64,000 nt of DNA, taken from NCBI GenBank assembly GCA_005223185.1, contig NJBN01000003.1, positions 186,001 to 250,000 on the forward strand, in the 5' to 3' direction. A program made the position numbers and the translations under genes. The notes under the pieces were generated by a model, which ran no database searches, was not told the DNA's origin, and worked only from the letters and a program-made list of their open reading frames with translations. Positions 17,307 through 26,477 of this stretch are shown here, in pieces (within the stretch, counting starts at the first letter, position 1; each line of letters opens with the position of its first letter). The stretch comes from a candidate division LCP-89 bacterium B3_LCP (lineage in GTDB: Bacteria; Electryoneota; B3-LCP).

Positions 17307-18701
17307 CTATTTCATCAGTACCATCTTGTGCATGGAACTGTAGTCACCTGCATTCAACTGGTAGAAGTAAACACCAGAGGTCAAGCCTGTGGCGTCAAAG
17401 GTTACTTCGTAAGAACCAGCAGAACGGAAACCATCAACCAGAGTAGCAACCAGTGAACCGCTTATATCATAAACGGACAGACTGACAACACCGTCATTCG
17501 GCAGAGCGAAGGAGATGTTGGTAGTCGGGTTGAACGGATTGGGATAGTTCGCATTCAGGTTGTATTCGGTCACGTAAACGGAACCGACGGTAACGGTGAG
17601 CTCATCACTGTAAGTGGTTGCACCGCTGATGTCAGTTTCCATCAACTGATAGGTGTAGGTGCCGGAACCGACAACGTCTAAGTAGCTGTAGTTGTGCACT
17701 TCGACGGTGGTGCCGTTACCCGGCTGCGTGGAAACTGCTTCGCCGTTGCGCAGAACAGTCCATTCGTAGCATTCGGTTTCAGTCTGAGTCGTCCAGGTCA
17801 GCATGACGCCTTCTTCAACGACATTGGCGTTGAATGCAGACAGCTCGACTGGAGTCGGAGCGCCGATCTCATCGCATTCCAATACGAACAGCATATCATC
17901 AGGAGTACCCTGAGTCATACCGACAAACGAACCGAACGGCAGCAGGGGATCATACTCATCGGTGAAGGACATACCACCGGCAACCTGATCAGTAGAACCC
18001 GGAACCAGAGGCACATTATAGGAAAATCCGGTTAATGCATGACCAACAGGATCATACTCGTAAACTGTGGTTGACGGTGAACCATCCTGAGAATAGATCC
18101 ACAGCATACCTGATGGATCGTGGAAGGCAGCGCCATAAGCCGCTGTTACACCGCTTGATCCAGTATAAAGAACAGCGCCGCTGCGATCGAAGTTATAGAT
18201 CGGGCCGCTGAAAGACTGGGTCCAGAATGTATCGGTTGCATAGTCGTATGCCAAAGCACGGTTGGGCAGACTGGGACCATTGATGTTCATGGTCGGTACC
18301 AGGTTACCAGCCGTATCGAAAGCTTCCACTGTAGTGGTTACCGATCCGTACAGGTAGCTGCCGTCCCAGGCGAGGTCTCTCCAACCCCATCCAGTACTTC
18401 CTGCCGATTGGGTGAATGAGAAGTTGAACGTACCGTCCGCGTTGAGGACGTAAACGTAGTTCGGATCACCGGCATTACCTGCGCCTGTGATGAAGAACAT
18501 GTCGTCAGCAAAAGCGACGCCTAACAACTGGTTGTCAGCACATGTTACGCCTGCATTGCTGTAGAATACCATGTCCCAGGCTGCATCTGTCGGCGGGAAT
18601 GTGGTCACCGGACCAGCAGTCGGGGCCACATCCGCATGATTAGCGAACGCTGCGAAAGCGATCAGGAGACTAAGCACCAAACCAAGTGTCAATTTTGTCA
18701 T
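17307..18701 (-). CDS. Secreted propeller protein with sorting domain
   Basis: 464 aa. The signal peptide MTKLTLGLVLSLLIAFAAFA is followed by a propeller-like region (GWGWRDLAWDGSYLYGS, NRALAYDYATDTFW) closely resembling residues 40-300 of the 1354-aa protein, so these are paralogues. An FN3-like segment (VMLTWTTQTETECYEW) and a sorting domain (YPNPFNPTTNISFALP ... SGVYFYQL ... KMVLMK) complete it. Predicted export by Sec and then a type IX-like system, with the C-terminal domain as signal. Function unknown; a structural or ligand-binding role is likely. It has a long structured leader and a palindromic terminator. Confidence 0.85.
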   Translation of the reverse strand: MTKLTLGLVLSLLIAFAAFANHADVAPTAGPVTTFPPTDAAWDMVFYSNAGVTCADNQLLGVAFADDMFFITGAGNAGDPNYVYVLNADGTFNFSFTQSAGSTGWGWRDLAWDGSYLYGSVTTTVEAFDTAGNLVPTMNINGPSLPNRALAYDYATDTFWTQSFSGPIYNFDRSGAVLYTGSSGVTAAYGAAFHDPSGMLWIYSQDGSPSTTVYEYDPVGHALTGFSYNVPLVPGSTDQVAGGMSFTDEYDPLLPFGSFVGMTQGTPDDMLFVLECDEIGAPTPVELSAFNANVVEEGVMLTWTTQTETECYEWTVLRNGEAVSTQPGNGTTVEVHNYSYLDVVGSGTYTYQLMETDISGATTYSDELTVTVGSVYVTEYNLNANYPNPFNPTTNISFALPNDGVVSLSVYDISGSLVATLVDGFRSAGSYEVTFDATGLTSGVYFYQLNAGDYSSMHKMVLMK

Positions 18702-18951
18702 TTTTTTTCCTCTCTTTAAGGTGTTGCAGTACTAAATTAGCAGTACTAAGCATTTTCAAGTTACATTCTTTTCATTTGCCATACTTGGTGTGCTGTGTAA
18801 GCTGTGCCAAGTAGATTCTACACGTTCGTTGTCTTATCACCTCCCCTCCTATTGAGCGCCAGATAGCTACTAAACCATCGGCACTTTGTTTATACTAGTT
18901 CTTTGCAGTTAATTATACCTTTTTTGCTAAAAACGAAGTTCACGAATGATC
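18702..18951 (-). promoter_or_regulatory. Long structured 5' leader of the 464-aa gene
   Basis: About 250 bases lie between the inferred start point and the ATG. The transcript contains an eleven-base-pair hairpin (AGTGCC-GATGG ... CTATC-T-GGCGCT, 18855-18886), then GGAGGGGAGGTGATAAG, an unusually strong ribosome site 130 bases before the real start. A GTG inside it would open a 22-codon leader peptide. A CTTGG/CCAAG stem and the direct repeat GCAGTACTAA follow. Leader regulation is inferred. Confidence 0.45.
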
Positions 18952-18957
18952 AGTATA

Positions 18958-18986
18958 AATTTACGATATTTATAAGGCCATGTCAA
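18958..18986 (-). promoter_or_regulatory. Promoter of the 464-aa protein gene
   Basis: TTGACA, 17 bases, TAAATT on the minus strand. Confidence 0.6.
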
Positions 18987-19145
18987 GCACTTTTTTCAAG
19001 TTTTGTTAAAATTTTATTATTGTCATTAGTTTGAGGGCAATATTTCCCTGTGGAAAAAATATATCAACTCTTGATTACAAAATATTGACATGCGTAATAC
19101 CATTATATTAGAAATGATTGTTTAACTCTATAAGCAGCCATGAAG

Positions 19146-19173
19146 AAGGGCAAGCAAACCGACTTGCCCTTTT
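19146..19173 (-). terminator. Terminator after the beta-helix protein gene
   Basis: Stem AAGGGCAAG / CTTGCCCTT, 24 bases past the stop. The region between it and the promoter at 18958 shows no gene. Confidence 0.65.
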
Positions 19174-19196
19174 AAATTATTCATGACAAAATTGGC

Positions 19197-21629
19197 TTAC
19201 TTCATCAGCACCATTTTGCCCATAGCACTGAAATCACCAGCTTCGAGTTGATACAGGTAAACGCCGGATGACAGGTTAGTTCCATCGAAGGTGATCTGAT
19301 GCGTGCCGGAGGGATATTGGCGGGTCGGCACAAGACCGACCCCTACGCGGGAACCGGAGATATCAAAGACTTCCAGTTTCACCATACTCGCAACCGGTAG
19401 GGAGAAACTAATAACTGTAGTGGCGTTGAAGGGGTTGGGGTAGTTCTCCGCAATCACATGTGTTTCCTGTAGGGCGGGAGTGCTTCCCCCGCCAATGGTT
19501 ATTAACGGATCCCCCGCATTCCCCCAACCATCCGATCCGCCTGTTACCGTCCCCAACTTGCCGAACATGAAGCTGTCTTTGGATGTATCCTGATCTACGA
19601 CTGCATAAGCGTTGTAATGATAAACACCCATCGGAGCGGCGGCCGGGACGGTCTGCGTGCGGATGCGTTCGACTGTCTGTCCAGGTTCGATGGTGATTGT
19701 TACCGGACCTAAGACCGGTCCGTATATAGTACTATCGGGTAATTCCACATCGCACCAGATGGTGACATCGTGCGAACTCTGAAAAATATTGGTGCCCTGG
19801 ATGGTGTAATCCATAGTCCCGCCTTCAGGCTCTATCAGGTAGGGGATTTCATGCGGGGATAGGAGGATACGAACAGGCACACTCTGGTCGAAATAGAAAG
19901 CACCCATATCGGCTCGGGTGCTGTCAGGATCGTTATATTGTGGACTAGGATCACCAGTATCGATGCAGGGTGATCCCCACTGCAGACGGTAATCGTTCAG
20001 ATCTGGATTGACGAACAGAGGGTCTTCGTTGATGTTGCCGATGCCGGGCCAGAGGGTGTCCTGGATGGTGGAGTAGGTTACTTCTGGATTTGCAGAAATG
20101 GATGTTAATATTTGTTCAGATTCATTCTGCCATAGAATAGCATTTGTCAAGGTTGGACTAGCTTCATTACAATATATTCCTGTTCCCAGTGTATCCCCAA
20201 TATTAAAACAGATGGTATTATTGCTGAGTGAAGGATGACTATCAGGCCCAAAATATATTCCCCCTGCTGCACCCAATGAAGTCCCACCTTGTACATAATT
20301 TTCGAAAACACCATTAAACATAACTGTAGGATAGCTATGCCCATGACAATAGATTCCACCTCCTGTATATGATGCTGTATTCCCAATAATTATATTCTCA
20401 GATATAGTTGGTGTCCAAGCAAAGCAATGAAGACCGCCACTCGAACCATTCGCATGATTGAAGGCAATAATATTTTCATGGCAAATAGTACCATCTGAAT
20501 ACTGGCCTATCCACATACCTCCACAGGTACTGTTCGCAGAATTCTGATAAATGATATTCTTGCTCACATCTCCAGTAAAGTAGTCGAGCTTGATACCACC
20601 TATTTGTACTGCTGTATTGCCGCTAATAATATTTTTATTGATAAAACCATAACAACCAGGATCAGAGGAAAGATAAATTCCACCACCCTCACTACCTTCA
20701 TTTTCAGTAATAAGGTTACCAAACAAAAATACTCCTGAGTCTTCAATAAAAACACCGCTACCTTGTTCATTGCTCCTTATTGTATTGCCAATTATTCTAG
20801 TATTATCAGAATATTTGCAATAAATGCCAGCTCCTTGAGATGAATAATTATCAGAGATAATATTATTTTTTATGAGTATTTCTCCACCCATACAGTATAT
20901 TCCACCACCTTCATTACCAAAACTTGTCAATGCTATATTATCTGCAATCAGGTTCTCCAATATTATTGCATTAGAGTGCTTACAATAAATCCCAATACCA
21001 TCTCCCCAATCACTACCTGCGTTTTCAACAATTTGATTCATTTTGATCGTTGCGTTTGATTCATAACACATGATACCTGAGCCGCAATGGCTTATATTTT
21101 GTCTTATCACGCAGTCGATTACTTCGAGTGAAGAGTTATTTATGCAAGCAATACCGCCACCAGTAGCTGCTGCACAGTTCTCAATTATACAGTTATGCAA
21201 AACAAGAGGAGCATTAGAACAAAATATAGCACCACCCAAAGAGTTATCATGGCCTGTATCCCAGGAGTGACCTTTCTGAAGTAAACAATACTCTAGTATG
21301 GAATTCTGTGAACTTGAGTAGAATCTTATTCCATGCCATAGAAAACCGGGAGGAGTTACATCAAACTTAATCGAATCCTGCTCCGTCCCTACTGCTTGCA
21401 GCGTTGCCATGGTATCCACGATCAGCTTGTAAAGCCCCTGAAACAACACCTTCACCCCCGGTTCAATTACCAGTGTCTGTTCCTGCGGCACTCTTACTTC
21501 CCCCACCACCAGCACCGTATCCGCGGACCAGGTGCCGGAGACGTCACCGGAGACGGTTATGGTTTCAGCAAAGGTATTGTTGTAACTAATGAGAATTATC
21601 AATGCGAGAATTGAAGATGGACGTTTCAT
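19197..21629 (-). CDS. Secreted right-handed parallel beta-helix protein with sorting domain
   Basis: 810 aa. Signal peptide MKRPSSILALIILISYNNTFA. Residues about 90-560 are parallel beta-helix repeats of about 25 residues (GGGIYC, NIIS/N, NNTI patterns), like the NosD/pectate-lyase fold. An Ig-like domain follows (VRILLSPHEIPYLIEPEGGTMDYTI), also seen in the VWA protein. The sorting domain ends GKMVLMK. Between GSRVG and GTHQITF this domain has an extra GLVPTRQYPS compared with its paralogues, exactly where a dispersed palindrome (19322-19347) lies in the DNA. Such proteins often bind or cut polysaccharides; no catalytic residues can be assigned. Confidence 0.85.
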   Translation of the reverse strand: MKRPSSILALIILISYNNTFAETITVSGDVSGTWSADTVLVVGEVRVPQEQTLVIEPGVKVLFQGLYKLIVDTMATLQAVGTEQDSIKFDVTPPGFLWHGIRFYSSSQNSILEYCLLQKGHSWDTGHDNSLGGAIFCSNAPLVLHNCIIENCAAATGGGIACINNSSLEVIDCVIRQNISHCGSGIMCYESNATIKMNQIVENAGSDWGDGIGIYCKHSNAIILENLIADNIALTSFGNEGGGIYCMGGEILIKNNIISDNYSSQGAGIYCKYSDNTRIIGNTIRSNEQGSGVFIEDSGVFLFGNLITENEGSEGGGIYLSSDPGCYGFINKNIISGNTAVQIGGIKLDYFTGDVSKNIIYQNSANSTCGGMWIGQYSDGTICHENIIAFNHANGSSGGLHCFAWTPTISENIIIGNTASYTGGGIYCHGHSYPTVMFNGVFENYVQGGTSLGAAGGIYFGPDSHPSLSNNTICFNIGDTLGTGIYCNEASPTLTNAILWQNESEQILTSISANPEVTYSTIQDTLWPGIGNINEDPLFVNPDLNDYRLQWGSPCIDTGDPSPQYNDPDSTRADMGAFYFDQSVPVRILLSPHEIPYLIEPEGGTMDYTIQGTNIFQSSHDVTIWCDVELPDSTIYGPVLGPVTITIEPGQTVERIRTQTVPAAAPMGVYHYNAYAVVDQDTSKDSFMFGKLGTVTGGSDGWGNAGDPLITIGGGSTPALQETHVIAENYPNPFNATTVISFSLPVASMVKLEVFDISGSRVGVGLVPTRQYPSGTHQITFDGTNLSSGVYLYQLEAGDFSAMGKMVLMK
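19322..19347. repeat. Dispersed palindrome inside a coding sequence
   Basis: GGGTCGGCACAAGACCGACCCCTACG lies within the sorting domain of the beta-helix gene and stays in frame. It belongs to the same family as 17250-17274, 21726-21752 and 44478-44504. Confidence 0.65.
19469..19493. repeat. Second dispersed palindrome in the beta-helix gene
   Basis: On the minus strand GGCGGGGGAAGCACTCCCGCC followed by CTACA, just before the YPNPFN motif and in frame. Same family as the other palindromes. Confidence 0.6.
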
Positions 21630-21657
21630 TTCATCCTCCGATATTGTGATTCACTTT

Positions 21658-21686
21658 AATATACACAATATTTTCGAATTTGTCAA
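21658..21686 (-). promoter_or_regulatory. Promoter of the beta-helix protein gene
   Basis: TTGACA, 17 bases, TATATT on the minus strand, about 29 bases before the ATG. It is the best match to the window-wide consensus. Confidence 0.75.
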
Positions 21687-21725
21687 GTGGTTTGTTTTTT
21701 TGAGGGGAGATTTGTTAATAATAAA

Positions 21726-21752
21726 GGGCGGACACACAGGCCCGCCCCTACA
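21726..21752 (-). terminator. Palindromic repeat serving as terminator of the subtilase gene
   Basis: GGGCGG ... CCGCCC stem on the transcript followed by TTTATTATT. A copy of the dispersed palindrome family (plus strand ends GCCCGCCCCTACA). Confidence 0.6.
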
Positions 21753-21819
21753 ATTGAATTGAGATCCTTCAATACGTTCTCCGCAGGAGTCCTACGGACA
21801 GGATGACACACTTCGTGCG

Positions 21820-24800
21820 TCACTTCATCAGTACCATCTTGCCAGTGATCGAATATTCACCTGTTTTGAGGCGATACAAGTAGATGCCCGATGATAATCG
21901 AGAAGCGTCGAAGGTAACTTCGTGGATACCGGCGTCACGGCAGCCATCAACCAACGTTTCTACTAAGCGGCCGCTAACATCATAAACAGAAAGCAGCACT
22001 TTCGCGTCTACCGGCAGAGCGAAGCTTATGCTGGTGGTCGGATTAAACGGATTCGGGTAAGCGCCCATTACTTCAAATGATGTGGGCACTGCATAGTCAA
22101 CCTGGGTTATACCGATATCAGCGAAGGGATCGGGAGCATTCAGCGGTAGATTGGCTTCGAAGTCATAGTCCAGATCGACCGCACCTGATTTTACCCAGGG
22201 GAAGGCATCCGTATACCATAATTCATATTCAGGATGCCAGCCGGAGTAAATCCTGAATTCATAGTTGCCGCCGGGCCAGCCTGAAGGTACCGGGAACCAG
22301 GCATCCGGGCGATTGATCTGCCAGCCAGGCTGGTAGTTGGTGATCTCGCGCAAAATCAGCGTGGTCGTATCGGTGTTCTCGTAGATCTTGTCAATCCAGA
22401 TGTCGTAATCCAGTGCCGTTGTACCCTGGTTTTCTCCCCAGATGCTGTAGTACAGAGTTCCGCCTCCGGCAGATACCGGTGAACCGGATACATAATCGAT
22501 TTCGACGACCATTTCGGGCGGTGGCGGAGGTGGACTGGAGATGTCAAACCAGGTGAACATATTTTCCAGCACTATGTCTCTGGGCGTCGAGTTGATCCCG
22601 GAAACTGCTTCGAAGTTGAAGGCGAAGTAAACCAGTTTGGAGTAAGCATCATTCCAACGGATACCACCAGCGTTGCTAGTGGTGGTGTAAGTGTACACTG
22701 TTTCAGCATCTCCGACCGGTGCTATTTCAGACGGTGAATTGCTATTACCAGCTCCACCAGCGCCCACTAAAATCAGATCCGTTCCATCGGAAATAGGATC
22801 ACCCGGGACACCATCCAGCGTGAAGAAACCCGCAGAACCAAGTGATGAACTGTGGAGCACATCCGAATAGAAGGTAGTACCTGTTAACTGCTCATCGATA
22901 TCCTCACCTGTGAGGAACAAGTTTCCACCGCCATTCAGATAAGATTCAATGGTCGTTTGTTCGGTAGAACTAAGAGGATTGCTCTGGTTGGAAGTGTGCC
23001 AGATTACGACCGGATATCCCTGCATGGTGGCTAGAGGAATTTCGCCCTGAGAATTGACATCCCACATTTCATAGGAATACCCCAATGCTGTAAGGTCTTG
23101 TTCATACCAGTTTGTGTAGTTACCACCGCCATCATCACCAACAACCATGATATCAGGAAAGCCTACCATTTGGGTTAGCTCTTCAATAATGGTTAAGCCC
23201 ATTCCTGCTTCGGTAAGCGTTAATTCGAAGGTAACTTCTCGCGGTTCAAAAGCCGGATCCACTTCGAATGTGATGGGATCGCCATAATTATTGGCAGAAC
23301 TGCTGGCTGCGATATTACCGAAATTACTGTTGTTATCGGTGATTGTGATCTCTGGATCTGAACAAGTGGTTGTAACCTCAACGCCAATTGCTCCCATTGT
23401 TGCCGATGTGTTGGCCACGGTCAACAACAGATCGACTGTTTCACCGGGTTCCGGTCTGCCGTTGCCGTTACCGCCGGATGCATCATCGAAGGTTTGTTCA
23501 ATATAGCTCAGATTGGGATACAGACTGCTAATGGCATTTGCAGCATCAATTCTTCCCGAACCTAACTGACCCGCATAGCTCGGATTCAAGTAATCTATGT
23601 TATAGCAGGTATTGATCAAATGCGCTGATACCTGAGCGTTATTCCATGCTGGTTTTGCCGCCCAGATCAATGCCGCCAAACCTGCCGCCACAGGACATGA
23701 CATAGAAGTTCCCTGATAGGATGCGTAGGTGTTACCCGGAACGGTACTGAGGATACCCATGCCCGGAGCACATAGGTCCACCCAATAGCCGTAATTACTG
23801 AAATAAGCCTTGTAATCACCCGAATTGGTGGCTCCAACAGCAATTACATTATCATAAGCAGAAGGGTAGTGCAGCGTTGAAGTATTGTCATTCCCCGCTG
23901 AACCTAAGATCACCACACCCTGACCCCAGGCGTTCTGGATGGCAGAATTTTCCGGCCCCCAAAACTGGCTATTACCATAAGAAAGTGTAATTACATCAGC
24001 GCCGTTATTGGCGCAGTAACTTATCCCCTGCACACCGGCGTAGATAAATTGGCCATCACCAGCTTTGGCAGTCATGATTTTAGCGCTGAATCCTAAGCTG
24101 GAAACACCCACACCGTTATCCGTAACAGCAGTTGCACAACCCGCGCAGTGTGAACCGTGGGATTCAGCATCCTGAACATTGTTGTTCCACAACCAGGTGT
24201 TCCAACCCCAGAAGTCATCGGTGTACCCGTTGTAATCATCATCCACGCCGTTCCATTCTAAAGGCTCTATCATACCGTTACCGTTTAGATCCTCACCGGG
24301 ATTTATCCAGAGATTGTCCCGCAGATCGACATGCGATGTGTCTGTTCCTGAATCAACAACTCCGACGATTACGTCACCGCTTCCCTGGCAGTAATCAAAT
24401 GCCGCAGGAGCGCCCACATGGGAGATGTGCCACTGACTTACAAAGTACGGATCGTTCGGTGTGTAATCCACTGTACGAATGTAATAAGGATCGGCAGTGA
24501 TTATGTGCGAATTCTCAGCATACGCCTGAACTACCTCATGGAGGTCGATCTCTTCGGGAAACAGCAGAGTGAAGTATCTGGATAGATCTCTAATCCTCGG
24601 ATCCTCAGGTTTTTCAGCAAATGGGAAGAACTTCTCAATGCCGTACACATTATATTGACGGGCTAACATATCCAGATCATCAACCCCTATTTGTGATACA
24701 CCTGATAGCTGTTCTACAGTAACATCACCCAACACTTCTGAAAATTCCACCACTATGCGACCTTTCCATTCAAGATCAGCAGTCATCGGTGGAGGTGCAG

Positions 24801-24876
24801 AAATGGCAGATACCTGCAAAATGAAAAATACTGTAATTATTGCGACAGGTAGCAGAAGGTGTCTGCGATTGTTCAT
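21820..24876 (-). CDS. Subtilisin-like serine peptidase (S8) with sorting domain
   Basis: 1018 aa. A signal peptide and an inhibitor-like propeptide (about 25-140) precede the S8 domain. The catalytic triad is complete: Asp175 in VVDSGTDTSH, His240 in SHGSHCAG, Ser391 in GTSMSCPVAAG, with the oxyanion Asn in SAGNDN. Beta domains and a segment resembling a glutamine-amidotransferase-like fold (YPVVIWHTSNQSNP ... GGGNLFLTGEDI) follow. The C-terminus is YPNPFNPTTSISF ... SGIYLYRL ... GKMVLMK. Predicted secreted or surface-anchored protease; it could mature its surface neighbours, but that is inference. Confidence 0.93.
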   Translation of the reverse strand: MNNRRHLLLPVAIITVFFILQVSAISAPPPMTADLEWKGRIVVEFSEVLGDVTVEQLSGVSQIGVDDLDMLARQYNVYGIEKFFPFAEKPEDPRIRDLSRYFTLLFPEEIDLHEVVQAYAENSHIITADPYYIRTVDYTPNDPYFVSQWHISHVGAPAAFDYCQGSGDVIVGVVDSGTDTSHVDLRDNLWINPGEDLNGNGMIEPLEWNGVDDDYNGYTDDFWGWNTWLWNNNVQDAESHGSHCAGCATAVTDNGVGVSSLGFSAKIMTAKAGDGQFIYAGVQGISYCANNGADVITLSYGNSQFWGPENSAIQNAWGQGVVILGSAGNDNTSTLHYPSAYDNVIAVGATNSGDYKAYFSNYGYWVDLCAPGMGILSTVPGNTYASYQGTSMSCPVAAGLAALIWAAKPAWNNAQVSAHLINTCYNIDYLNPSYAGQLGSGRIDAANAISSLYPNLSYIEQTFDDASGGNGNGRPEPGETVDLLLTVANTSATMGAIGVEVTTTCSDPEITITDNNSNFGNIAASSSANNYGDPITFEVDPAFEPREVTFELTLTEAGMGLTIIEELTQMVGFPDIMVVGDDGGGNYTNWYEQDLTALGYSYEMWDVNSQGEIPLATMQGYPVVIWHTSNQSNPLSSTEQTTIESYLNGGGNLFLTGEDIDEQLTGTTFYSDVLHSSSLGSAGFFTLDGVPGDPISDGTDLILVGAGGAGNSNSPSEIAPVGDAETVYTYTTTSNAGGIRWNDAYSKLVYFAFNFEAVSGINSTPRDIVLENMFTWFDISSPPPPPPEMVVEIDYVSGSPVSAGGGTLYYSIWGENQGTTALDYDIWIDKIYENTDTTTLILREITNYQPGWQINRPDAWFPVPSGWPGGNYEFRIYSGWHPEYELWYTDAFPWVKSGAVDLDYDFEANLPLNAPDPFADIGITQVDYAVPTSFEVMGAYPNPFNPTTSISFALPVDAKVLLSVYDVSGRLVETLVDGCRDAGIHEVTFDASRLSSGIYLYRLKTGEYSITGKMVLMK

Positions 24877-25004
24877 CTTTTTACCTCAGATTGTTTCAGC
24901 TTCTATCGAGTGGACGAAAGCATTGTTATACTTCGCTGATCCACTCCCCATTTATTTACTACGTTTCTATATGATTACTAATTGAAAAGGAGACGAGCAT
25001 ATAT

Positions 25005-25033
25005 AAGATACGAAATTTTTTAGCCAAAATCAA
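25005..25033 (-). promoter_or_regulatory. Promoter of the subtilase gene
   Basis: TTGATT, 17 bases, TATCTT on the minus strand, about 125 bases before the ATG at 24876. Confidence 0.55.
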
Positions 25034-25067
25034 GGAATAATTTAAATTGAAGCATTTTATTTCACAT

Positions 25068-25095
25068 AAAAAAAGCGGCTTTAGCAGTCGCTTTT
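25068..25095 (-). terminator. Terminator after the DUF362 gene
   Basis: Stem AAAAGCGAC / GCCGCTTTT on the transcript with one G-T pair, followed by seven T's. Confidence 0.75.
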
Positions 25096-25121
25096 ATCAA
25101 TGGACAGGAAAATACATTGGG

Positions 25122-26444
25122 CTATTTTACCAGAACCAACTTACCACAAGCAGTGTATTCAGGAGTTTTTATTTGGTAAATGTAGCTGCCTGAAGACAAC
25201 CTGGATGCGTCGAATATGACCTGATTTATTCCAACCTCACGCCACCCGCTGGATAGGACTTTCACTGTTCTGCCGGTGATATCGTGCACACTCAGTCTAA
25301 CTTGCGTGGATTTAGGCAGCGTGAAAGAAATGGTTGTTGACGCATTGAACGGATTGGGATTACATTGGTGGGAATTCGGCAGACTGTCATTCACCCCAAC
25401 CGGTCTTGGTCTTGTTCCGCTCCCACCCAGTTCGATAATCTCTACCTGACTCAGATCAGCCGTTCCTAACCCTAATTCCTCTGCTCTGGTGAGAGTTGGT
25501 TCTATAGTAGTAGGATCGAAGGTTTCATCTATTCCATCCAGAAGCTGTGCGCAGTAGGCATCAGCAGCCACCTGGTCACCGCAAATCACGATCTTATTCA
25601 GATCACGCACTTCACCGAAATATGGTGATCCTACAAATGGTCCGTTGATTGCCACGACCTGCCTGGCATCCACCACAACCAACTCTGAATTTATCAAACC
25701 GTAGATTTCGGCTACAGTATGCAAAAAACCTTCTGTTAGCCCGCCAAGATCATGGAGATAATCTCGCGTATCTGCTGGGCCTGGATTTCCAACTGTCCCT
25801 ACATGGTTTTTCAGAGCACAAGTCATATACGAACAGTCATGCCGCTTCAAACTACATAAGTTCAGGATAATAGGTGAATCATAAACAGCCGAATATACCA
25901 TAAAATCTGGGACCTCAGGTTCCCAGGTTGAACGTCTTACTTCATAGGTGCTATCAAAGTCCACCAATCCACCACCTGCATTCGGAATTAATGGATCAAG
26001 CCCCACCGCTTCATAAAGACGCGAAGTTATAAAGCCGCTGGAATCGCCCACCATCGCCGCTCCCGACGTCACTTGTTGAACAGTCTGGAGAAGTGTTAGA
26101 ACTGAATTTGGATCTGAAATCGTGGGATAAGGTTCTTCCAAATGTACTAAGTTCGGTTTGATGAGAACATCCTGATTGTTATCTATTAGCAAGTCCAAAC
26201 CGCCCAAAGCCGATAATCCCATTGCCAGCATCTCTTCAAAATCAGTTCCTTCAACGCAAACTAAGATTGGGTGTCCATATTGATTCACAAACGGATTGGG
26301 CAGACCTTCGCGCGGGTCTTCGGCTCTTGTTTCAGCGCGTAATGAATTAGCCATTGGACCAAGCGTCATAAGAGATGCAGTCGAAGCTGTCCCCACCAGC
26401 ATGCTTTTTATGAAATCACGCCTTGATTTATTATCTCGTAGCAT
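25122..26444 (-). CDS. DUF362-domain protein with Tat-like signal and sorting domain
   Basis: 440 aa. The N-terminus KSRRDFIKSMLVGTAS carries a twin-arginine motif and then a hydrophobic stretch, typical of Tat export. The body matches DUF362 proteins (DVLIKPNLV, VGDSSGF, NLCSLKRHDCSYMTCALKNHVGTVGNPGP, ICGDQVAADAYCA). Residues 355-440 are a sorting domain in which the usual YPNPFNP is CNPNPFNA; it ends GKLVLVK. Tat export followed by a type IX-like outer-membrane step would be an unusual route. It starts 33 bases after the VWA gene and probably shares its transcript. The enzymatic role of DUF362 is not settled. Confidence 0.85.
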   Translation of the reverse strand: MLRDNKSRRDFIKSMLVGTASTASLMTLGPMANSLRAETRAEDPREGLPNPFVNQYGHPILVCVEGTDFEEMLAMGLSALGGLDLLIDNNQDVLIKPNLVHLEEPYPTISDPNSVLTLLQTVQQVTSGAAMVGDSSGFITSRLYEAVGLDPLIPNAGGGLVDFDSTYEVRRSTWEPEVPDFMVYSAVYDSPIILNLCSLKRHDCSYMTCALKNHVGTVGNPGPADTRDYLHDLGGLTEGFLHTVAEIYGLINSELVVVDARQVVAINGPFVGSPYFGEVRDLNKIVICGDQVAADAYCAQLLDGIDETFDPTTIEPTLTRAEELGLGTADLSQVEIIELGGSGTRPRPVGVNDSLPNSHQCNPNPFNASTTISFTLPKSTQVRLSVHDITGRTVKVLSSGWREVGINQVIFDASRLSSGSYIYQIKTPEYTACGKLVLVK

Positions 26445-26477
26445 AGAATTTTCCTTAGATTACGATGAGTTTTGCCT

